A stretch of 64,000 bases of DNA from Bufo bufo (Eukaryota; Chordata; Amphibia; Anura; Bufonidae). A program made the position numbers and the translations under genes. Location: the NCBI RefSeq assembly GCF_905171765.1, contig NC_053393.1:189747921-189811920 (forward strand), given 5' to 3'. This document shows, piece after piece, positions 55,640 to 64,000 of this stretch (position 1 is its first letter; every line of letters begins with the position of its first letter). The notes below the pieces were generated by a model. That model made no database searches, was not told the origin of the DNA, and saw nothing but the letters and a program-made list of their open reading frames with translations.

Positions 55640-58600
55640 TGGGGCAACCCAAAGTTGAATGAACCTCTCCTCTGTCTGGGTGCCGGGGCCTAAATGTGTG
55701 ACAGTGGCCTGTTCCAGTGGTGGGTGACGTGAAGCCTGATTCTCTGCTATGACATGAATACAGATTCTGCGCTGACATAAGGCCAGATTCTCTGTTACGG
55801 GACCTCTCTCCTCTGCCTGGGTGCCGGGGCCTAAATGTGTGACAGTGGCCTGTTCCAGTGGTGGCTGACGTGAAGCCTGATTCTCTGCTATGACATGAAG
55901 ACAGATTCTGCGCTGACATAAGGCCAGATTCTCTGTTACGGGACCGCTCTCCTCTGTCTGGGTGCCGGGGCCTAAATGTGTGACAGTGGCCTGTTCCAGT
56001 GGTGGGTGACGTGAAGCCTGATTCTCTGCTATGACATGAATACAGATTCTGCGCTGACATAAGGCCAGATTCTCTGTTACGGGACCTCTCTCCTCTGCCT
56101 GGGTGCCTGGGCCTAAATGTGTGACAGTGGCCTGTTCCAGTGGTGAGTGACGTGATGCCTGATTCTCTGCTATGACATGAAGACAGATTCTGTGCTGACA
56201 TAAGGCCAGATTCTCTGTTACGGGACCTCTCTCCTCTGCCTGGGTGCCTGGGCCTAAATGTGTGACAGTGGCCTGTTCCAGTGGTGGGTGACGTGATGCC
56301 TGATTCTCTGCTATGACATGAAGACAGATTCTGTGCTGACATAAGGCCAGATTCTCTGTTACAGGACCTCTCTCCTCTGTCTGGGTGCCGGGGCCTAAAT
56401 GTGTGACAGTGGCCTGTTCCTGTTGTGGGTGACGTGAAGCTTGATTCTCTGCTATGACATTAAGACAGATTCTGTGCTGACATAAGGCCAGATTCTCTGT
56501 TACGGGACCGCTCTCCTCTGCCTGGGTGCCTGGGCCTAAATGTGTGACAGTGGCCTGTTCCAGTGGTGGGTGACGTGATGCCTGATTCTCTGCTATGACA
56601 TGAAGACAGATTCTGTGCTGACATAAGGCCAGATTCTCTGTTACGGGACCTCTCTCCTCTGTCTGGGTGCCGGGGCCTAAATGTGTGACAGTGGCCTGTT
56701 CCAGTGGTGGGTGACGTGAAGCTTGATTCTCTGCTATGACATGAAGACAGATTCTGCGCTGACATAAGGCCAGATTCTCTGTTACGGGACCTCTCTCCTC
56801 TGCCTGGGTGCCTGGGCCTAAATGTGTGAGAGTGGCCTGTTCCAGTGGTAGGTGACGTGAAGCCTGATTCTCTGCTATGACATTAAGACTGATTCTGCGC
56901 TGACATAAGGCCAGATTCTCTGTTACGGGACCTCTCTCCTCTGCCTGGGTGCCTGGGCCTAAATGTGTGACAGTGGCCTGTTCCAGTGGTGGGTGACGTG
57001 AAGCCTGATTCTCTGCTATGACATGAAGACAGATTCTGTGCTGACATAAGGCCAGATTCTCTCTTACAGGACCTCTCTCCTCTGTCTGGGTGCCGGGGCC
57101 TAAATGTGTGACAGTGGCCTGTTCCAGTGGTGGGTGACGTGAAGCTTAATTCTCTGCTATGACATGAAGACTGATTCTGCGCTGACATAAGGCCAGATTC
57201 TCTGTTACGGGACCTCTCTCCTCTGCCTGGGTGCCTGGGCCTAAATGTGTGACAGTGGCCTGTTCCAGTGGTGGGTGACGTGATGCCTGATTCTCTGCTA
57301 TGACATTAAGACAGATTCTGTGCTGACATAAGGCCAGATTCTCTGTTACAGGACCTCTCTCCTCTGTCTGGGTGCCTGGGCCTAAATGTGTGACAGTGGC
57401 CTGTTCCTGTTGTGGGTGACGTGAAGCTTGATTCTCTGCTATGACATTAAGACAGATTCTGTGCTGACATAAGGCCAGATTCTCTGTTACGGGACCTCTC
57501 TCCTCTGCCTGGGTGCCTGGGCCTAAATGTGTGACAGTGGCCTGTTCCAGTGGTGGGTGACGTGATGCCTGATTCTCTGCTATGACATTAAGACAGATTC
57601 TGTGCTGACATAAGGCCAGATTCTCTGTTACGGGACCTCTCTCCTCTGCCTGGGTGCCGGGGCCTAAATGTGTGACAGTGGCCTGTTCCAGTGGTGGGTG
57701 ACGTGATGCCTGATTCTCTGCTATGACATGAAGACAGATTCTGTGCTGACATAAGGCCAGATTCTCTGTTACGGGACCTCTCTCCTCTGCCTGGGTGCCT
57801 GGGCCTAAATGTGTGACAGTGGCCTGTTCCAGTGGTGGGTGACGTGATGCCTGATTCTCTGCTATGACATGAAGACAGATTCTGTGCTGACATAAGGCCA
57901 GATTCTCTGTTACAGGACCTCTCTCCTCTGTCTGGGTGCCGGGGCCTAAATGTGTGACAGTGGCCTGTTCCTGTTGTGGGTGACGTGAAGCTTGATTCTC
58001 TGCTATGACATTAAGACAGATTCTGTGCTGACATAAGGCCAGATTCTCTGTTACGGGACCGCTCTCCTCTGCCTGGGTGCCTGGGCCTAAATGTGTGACA
58101 GTGGCCTGTTCCAGTGGTGGGTGACGTGATGCCTGATTCTCTGCTATGACATGAAGACAGATTCTGTGCTGACATAAGGCCAGATTCTCTGTTACGGGAC
58201 CTCTCTCCTCTGTCTGGGTGCCGGGGCCTAAATGTGTGACAGTGGCCTGTTCCAGTGGTGGGTGACGTGAAGCTTGATTCTCTGCTATGACATGAAGACA
58301 GATTCTGCGCTGACATAAGGCCAGATTCTCTGTTACGGGACCTCTCTCCTCTGCCTGGGTGCCTGGGCCTAAATGTGTGACAGTGGCCTGTTCCAGTGGT
58401 AGGTGACGTGAAGCCTGATTCTCTGCTATGACATTAAGACTGATTCTGCGCTGACATAAGGCCAGATTCTCTGTTACGGGACCTCTCTCCTCTGCCTGGG
58501 TGCCTGGGCCTAAATGTGTGACAGTGGCCTGTTCCAGTGGTGGGTGACGTGAAGCCTGATTCTCTGCTATGACATGAAGACAGATTCTGTGCTGACATAA

Positions 58601-61600
58601 GGCCAGATTCTCTCTTACAGGACCTCTCTCCTCTGTCTGGGTGCCGGGGCCTAAGTGTGTGACAGTGGCCTGTTCCAGTGGTGGGTGACGTGAAGCTTGA
58701 TTCTCTGCTATGACATGAAGACTGATTCTGCGCTGACATAAGGCCAGATTCTCTGTTACGGGACCTCTCTCCTCTGCCTGGGTGCCTGGGCCTAAATGTG
58801 TGACAGTGGCCTGTTCCAGTGGTGGGTGACGTGATGCCTGATTCTCTGCTATGACATTAAGACAGATTCTGTGCTGACATAAGGCCAGATTCTCTGTTAC
58901 AGGACCTCTCTCCTCTGTCTGGGTGCCGGGGCCTAAATGTGTGACAGTGGCCTGTTCCTGTTGTGGGTGACGTGAAGCTTGATTCTCTGCTATGACATTA
59001 AGACAGATTCTGTGCTGACATAAGGCCAGATTCTCTGTTACGGGACCGCTCTCCTCTGCCTGGGTGCCTGGGCCTAAATGTGTGACAGTGGCCTGTTCCA
59101 GTGGTGGGTGACGTGAAGCCTGATTCTCTGCTATGACATTAAGACTGATTCTGCGCTGACATAATGCCAGATTCTCTGTTACGGGACCTCTCTCCTCTGC
59201 CTGGGTGCCTGGGCCTAAATGTGTGACAGTGGCCTGTTCCAGTGGTGGGTGACGTGAAGCCTGATTCTCTGCTATGACATGAAGACAGATTCTGTGCTGA
59301 CATAAGGCCAGATTCTCTCTTACAGGACCTCTCTCCTCTGTCTGGGTGCCGGGGCCTAAATGTGTGACAGTGGCCTGTTCCAGTGGTGGGTGACGTGAAG
59401 CTTGATTCTCTGCTATGACATGAAGACTGATTCTGCGCTGACATAAGGCCAGATTCTCTGTTACGGGACCTCTCTCCTCTGCCTGGGTGCCTGGGCCTAA
59501 ATGTGTGACAGTGGCCTGTTCCAGTGGTGGGTGACGTGATGCCTGATTCTCTGCTATGACATTAAGACAGATTCTGTGCTGACATAAGGCCAGATTCTCT
59601 GTTACAGGACCTCTCTCCTCTGTCTGGGTGCCGGGGCCTAAATGTGTGACAGTGGCCTGTTCCTGTTGTGGGTGACGTGAAGCTTGATTCTCTGCTATGA
59701 CATTAAGACAGATTCTGTGCTGACATAAGGCCAGATTCTCTGTTACGGGACCTCTCTCCTCTGCCTGGGTGCCTGGGCCTAAATGTGTGACAGTGGCCTG
59801 TTCCAGTGGTGGGTGACGTGAAGCCTGATTCTCTGCTATGACATTAAGACAGATTCTGTGCTGACATAAGGCCAGATTCTCTGTTACGGGACCTCTCTCC
59901 TCTGCCTGGGTGCCTGGGCCTAAATGTGTGACAGTGGCCTGTTCCAGGGGTGGGTGACGTGATGCCTGATTCTCTGCTATGACATGAAGACAGATTCTGT
60001 GCTGACATAAGGCCAGATTCTCTGTTACGGTACCTCTCTCCTCTGCCTGGGTGCCTGGGCCTAAATGTGTGACAGTGGCCTGTTCCAGTGGTGGGTGACG
60101 TGATGCCTGATTCTCTGCTATGACATGAAGACAGATTCTGTGCTGACATAAGGCCAGATTCTCTGTTACAGGACCTCTCTCCTCTGTCTGGGTGCCGGGG
60201 CCTAAATGTGTGACAGTGGCCTGTTCCTGTTGTGGGTGACGTGAAGCTTGATTCTCTGCTATGACATTAAGACAGATTCTGTGCTGACATAAGGCCAGAT
60301 TCTCTGTTACGGGACCGCTCTCCTCTGCCTGGGTGCCTGGGCCTAAATGTGTGACAGTGGCCTGTTCCAGTGGTGGGTGACGTGATGCCTGATTCTCTGC
60401 TATGACATGAAGACTGATTCTGTGCTGACATAAGGCCAGATTCTCTGTTACGGGACCTCTCTCCTCTGTCTGGGTGCCGGGGCCTAAATGTGTGACAGTG
60501 GCCTGTTCCAGTGGTGGGTGACGTGAAGCTTGATTCTCTGCTATGACATGAAGACAGATTCTGCGCTGACATAAGGCCAGATTCTCTGTTACGGGACCTT
60601 TCTCCTCTGCCTGGGTGCCTGGGCCTAAATGTGTGACAGTGGCCTGTTCCAGTGGTAGGTGACGTGAAGCCTGATTCTCTGCTATGACATTAAGACTGAT
60701 TCTGCGCTGACATAAGGCCAGATTCTCTGTTACGGGACCTCTCTCCTCTGCCTGGGTGCCTGGGCCTAAATGTGTGACAGTGGCCTGTTCCAGTGGTGGG
60801 TGACGTGAAGCCTGATTCTCTGCTATGACATGAAGACAGATTCTGTGCTGACATAAGGCCAGATTCTCTCTTACAGGACCTCTCTCCTCTGTCTGGGTGC
60901 CGGGGCCTAAATGTGTGACAGTGGCCTGTTCCAGTGGTGGGTGACGTGAAGCTTGACTCTCTGCTATGACATGAAAACTGATTCTGCGCTGACATAAGGC
61001 CAGATTCTCTGTTACGGGACCTCTCTCCTCTGCCTGGGTGCCTGGGCCTAAATGTGTGACAGTGGCCTGTTCCAGTGGTGGGTGACGTGATGCCTGATTC
61101 TCTGCTATGACATTAAGACAGATTCTGTGCTGACATAAGGCCAGATTCTCTGTTACAGGACCTCTCTCCTCTGTCTGGGTGCCGGGGCCTAAATGTGTGA
61201 CAGTGGCCTGTTCCTGTTGTGGGTGACGTGAAGCTTGATTCTCTGCTATGACATTAAGACAGATTCTGTGCTGACATAAGGCCAGATTCTCTGTTACGGG
61301 ACCGCTCTCCTCTGCCTGGGTGCCTGGGCCTAAATGTGTGACAGTGGCCTGTTCCAGTGGTGGGTGACGTGATGCCTGCTTCTCTGCTATGACATGAAGA
61401 CAGATTCTGTGCTGACATAAGGCCAGATTCTCTGTTACGGGACCTCTCTCCTCTGTCTGGGTGCCGGGGCCTAAATGTGTGACAGTGGCCTGTTCCAGTG
61501 GTGGGTGACGTGAAGCTTGATTCTCTGCTATGACATGAAGACAGATTCTGCGCTGACATAAGGCCAGATTCTCTGTTACGGGACCTCTCTCCTCTGCCTG

Positions 61601-63095
61601 GGTGCCAGGGCCTAAATGTGTGACAGTGGCCTGTTCCAGTGGTAAGTGACGTGAATCCTGATTCTCTGCTATGACATTAAGACTGATTCTGCGCTGACAT
61701 AAGGCCAGATTCTCTGTTACGGGACCTCTCTCCTCTGCCTGGGTGCCTGGGCCTAAATGTGTGACAGTGGCCTGTTCCATTGGTGGGTGACGTGAAGCCT
61801 GATTCTCTGCTATGACATGAAGACAGATTCTGTGCTGACATAAGGCCAGATTCTCTGTTACAGGACCTCTCTCCTCTGTCTGGGTGCCGGGGCCTAAATG
61901 TGTGACATGGCCTGTTCCAGTGGTGGGTGACGTGAAGCTTGATTCTCTGCTATGACATGAAGACTGATTCTGCACTGACATAAGGCCAGATTCTCTGTTA
62001 CGGGACCTCTCTCCTCTGCCTGGGTGCCTGGGCCTAAATGTGTGACAGTGGCCTGTTCCAGTGGTGGGTGACGTGATGCCTGATTCTCTGCTATGACATT
62101 AAGACAGATTCTGTGCTGACATAAGGCCAGATTCTCTGTTACGGGACCTCTCTCCTCTGCCTGGGTGCCTGGGCCTAAGTGTGTCAGAGGCCTGTTCCAG
62201 TGGTTGGTGACGTGATGCCTGATTCTCTGCTATGACATGAAGACAGATTCTGTGCTGACATAAGGCCAGATTCTCTGTTACAGGACCTCTCTCCTCTGTC
62301 TGGGTGCCGGGGCCTAAATGTGTGACAGTGGCCTGTTCCAGTGGTGGGTGACGTGAAGCTTGATTCTCTGCTATGACATGAAGACTGATTCTGCGCTGAC
62401 ATAAGGCCAGATTCTCTGTTACGGGACCTCTCTCCTCTGCCTGGGTGCCTGGGCCTAAATGTGTGACAGTGGCCTGTTCCAGTGGTGGCTGACGTGAAGC
62501 CTGATTCTCTGCTATGACATTAAGACAGATTCTGTGCTGACATAAGGCCAGATTCTCTGTTACGGGACCTCTCTCCTCTGCCTGGGTGCCTGGGCCTAAA
62601 TGTGTGACAGTGGCCTGTTCCAGTGGTGGGTGACGTGATGCCTAATTCTCTGCTATGACATGAAGACAGATTCTGTGCTGACATAAGGCCAGATTCTCTG
62701 TTACGGGACCTCTCTCCTCTGTCTGGGTGCCGGGGCCTAAATGTGTGACAGTGGCCTGTTCCAGTGGTGGGTGACGTGAAGCTTGATTCTCTGCTATGAC
62801 ATGAAGACAGATTCTGCGCTGACATAAGGCCAGATTCTCTGTTACGGGACCGCTCTCCTCTGTCTGGGTGCCGGGGCCTAAATGTGTGACAGTGGCCTGT
62901 TCCAGTGGTGGGTGACGTGAAGCCTGATTCTCTGCTATGACATGAAGACTGATTCTGTGCTGACATGAAGCCAGATTCTCTGCTATGGCATGAAGAGACT
63001 CATTCTCTGCTGACATGAAGCCAGATTCTTTGCTATGGCATGAAGAGACTGATTCTCTGCTGACGTGAAGCCAGATTCTCTGCTATGGGACCTCT
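55640..63095. repeat. 141-bp satellite array inside the hAT 3' UTR, about 52 monomers
   Basis: Units contain CTGGGTGCC(T/G)GGGCCTAAAT, GTGACAGTGGCCTGTTCCAG, TGGTGGGTGACGTGA, GATTCTCTGCTATGACAT, AGATTCTG(T/C)GCTGACATAA and GGCCAGATTCTCTGTTACGG. Higher-order similarity recurs at 705 (5 units), 1,551 (11 units) and 2,256 bp (16 units). The last 140 bp (62960-63095) break into shorter units of about 50 bp reading GACATGAAGCCAGATTCT(C/T)T. Because 141 is 3 x 47, one minus-strand frame stays open for 1,611 codons (57146-61981) as a 47-residue repeat. It has no start context or promoter that I can see, so I do not call it a gene. Confidence 0.96.
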
Positions 63096-63390
63096 GTCCA
63101 ATTGATATTGGTTCATTTTTATTTTTTTAATTTTAATTTTAATTCATTTCCCTATCCACATTTGTTTGCAGGGGATTTACCTACATGTTGCTGCCTTTTG
63201 CAGCCCTCTAGCTCTTTCCTGGGCTGTTTTACAGCCTTTTTAGTGCCCAAAAGTTAGGGTCCCCATTGACTTCAATGGGGTTCGGGTTCGGGACGAAGTT
63301 CGGATCGGGTTCGGATCCCGAACCCGAACATTTCCGGGAAGTTCGGCCGAACTTCTCGAACCCGAACATCCAGGTGTTCGCTCAACTCTA
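63096..63390 (+). other. 3' UTR end and terminal repeat of the giant hAT
   Basis: T-rich stretch, CCCTATCCACATTTGTTTGC, GCAGCCCTCTAG, CCCCATTGACTTCAATGGGG, then alternating GTTCGGG/CCCGAAC motifs that can pair with each other, ending at CTCAACTCTA. It is collinear with 18430-18727, which shows the two hAT copies are the same family. 63883-64000, beyond the Tc1 end, shows nothing recognisable. Confidence 0.85.
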
Positions 63391-63749
63391 GTGAAGAACA
63401 ATGTATTTTCCAACACGATGGAGCACTGTGCCATAAGGCAAAAGTGATAACTAAGTGGCTCAGGGACCAAAACGTTTTGGGTCCATGGCCTGGAAACTCC
63501 CCAGATCTTAATCCCATTGAGAACTTGTGGTCAATCCTCAAGAGGCGGGTGGACAAACAAAAACCCACTAATTCTGACAAACTCCAAGAAGTGATTATGA
63601 AAGAATGGGTTGCTATCAGTCAGGAATTGGCCCAGAAGTTGATTGAGAGCATGCCCAGTCGAATTGCAGAGGTCCTGAAAAGAAGGGCCAACACTGCAAA
63701 TACTGACTCTTTGCATAAATGTCATGTAATTGTCGATAAAAGCCTTTGA
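63391..63749 (+). pseudogene. Tc1-like transposase, C-terminal part beyond the hAT insertion
   Basis: Resumes after the second copy of the target duplication with CIFQHDGALCHKAKVITKWL (second D) and reaches SPDLNPIENLWSILKRRV (third residue E). I count 33 residues between D and E, about two fewer than I expect for this family, so a 6-bp in-frame deletion is possible. It ends with SMPSRIAEVLKRRANTANTD and a TGA at 63747, typical for the family. The Tc1 3' inverted repeat follows at 63850-63880. Confidence 0.92.
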
Positions 63750-64000
63750 AACGTATGAAGTGCGTGTAATTATATTTCACTACATCACAGAAACAACTGA
63801 AACAAAGATCTAAAAGCAGTATAGCAGCAAACTTTGTGAAAACGAATATGTGTCATTCTCAAAACTTTTGGCCACGACTGTATTTTGTGAGCCTTGTACT
63901 TAATTTCTATGCTGATGGTACAATATTTGCCATCTTCTCTGGTGGATTAGTGGAAACTTTTACAGGAAATCTTCAACTGTTTTGCAACTGGACACGTGTA

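Larger units (their letters stand above)
49124..63390 (+). mobile_element. giant 14.3-kb hAT element with three tandem-repeat blocks
   Basis: Flanked by GTGAAGAA on both sides (49116-49123 and 63391-63398). The left end reads TAGGGATGAGCGAACCCGAA. The right end reads GGTGTTCGCTCAACTCTA, an imperfect inverted repeat. Both ends have repeated CGAACCCGAAC-type words. The order is promoter-like region, 78-bp repeats, 295-bp repeats, BED-finger transposase (two frameshifts), 141-bp satellite array of 7.4 kb, 3' terminal region. Autonomous hATs are usually a few kb; here about 10 kb is tandem repeat. Confidence 0.95.
44820..63880 (+). mobile_element. Tc1-like element inflated to 19 kb by two insertions
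   Basis: Bounded by TA on both sides (44818-44819 and 63881-63882). Terminal inverted repeats begin CAGTCGTGGCCAAA(A/T)GTTT on both ends and continue for at least 30 bp. Removing the TTAA-type element (45019-48254) and the hAT (49124-63390), with one copy of each target duplication, leaves about 1,546 bp, a normal Tc1 size. Its transposase is split and broken. The match of the two outer halves confirms one ancestral element. Confidence 0.95.

Noticed and set aside
55632..56342. Minus-strand open frame of 236 codons in the 141-bp array
   Set aside because: Same repeat artefact as the 1,611-codon frame.

Overview
The window looks like gene-poor, repeat-saturated chromosomal DNA from a vertebrate, most likely a frog or toad. 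That judgement rests on the repeat families, which I recognise from memory: BED-finger hAT elements with GTTCGGGTTCGG-type ends, a hairpin element beginning CAGTGTTTCCCAACC, a Penelope-like element with a GIY-YIG domain, Tc1-like elements, a CR1-type LINE and a TTAA-target foldback element. I found no host protein-coding gene, rRNA or tRNA. Every credible coding region belongs to a mobile element, and most are broken.

Layout. 1-17849 is a satellite array of about 194 monomers of 92 bp with two nested higher-order periods (about 2,299 and 4,597 bp). It runs directly into a relic of a hAT transposase C-terminus and a hAT 3' end (17871-18727). 18728-19784 is the remains of another hAT (74-bp tandem repeats plus a promoter-like block), followed by a 1.19-kb Tc1/mariner element (19785-20972) with an uninterrupted DD36E transposase. 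20985-24190 holds a 392-bp palindrome, a TA run, a 972-bp non-autonomous hAT with an 8-bp target duplication, a second long inverted repeat and a short interspersed repeat. 24191-25041 is a 5'-truncated CR1-like LINE on the minus strand. 25042-35700 is a plus-strand LINE relic split by an 8.8-kb hAT (25979-34768). That hAT is split by an LTR-like element, which is split by a minus-strand Penelope-like element, which carries a small hairpin insertion: five levels of nesting.

36060-44549 is a decayed minus-strand hAT. It contains a perfect 137-bp hairpin MITE, 107-bp tandem repeats, an unusual three-LTR Ty3/gypsy chromovirus insertion (39712-43862, 5-bp target duplication) and a 287-bp hAT MITE. 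44820-63880 is one Tc1-like element of about 1.55 kb. It is inflated to 19 kb by a 3.2-kb TTAA-type foldback element and by a 14.3-kb hAT (49124-63390, target duplication GTGAAGAA). The big hAT carries 78-bp and 295-bp tandem repeats before its transposase and a 7.4-kb array of 141-bp repeats after it.

How it fits together. The main theme is hAT elements that carry private tandem-repeat blocks on either side of the transposase, some of which have grown into real satellite arrays with higher-order structure. The 92-bp and 141-bp arrays share sequence and a half/third unit of about 46-47 bp, and both adjoin the same hAT 3' end. The window therefore appears to show satellite DNA being born from transposon UTRs. 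A second highlight is a hammerhead-ribozyme-like fold in the terminal region of the Penelope-like element.
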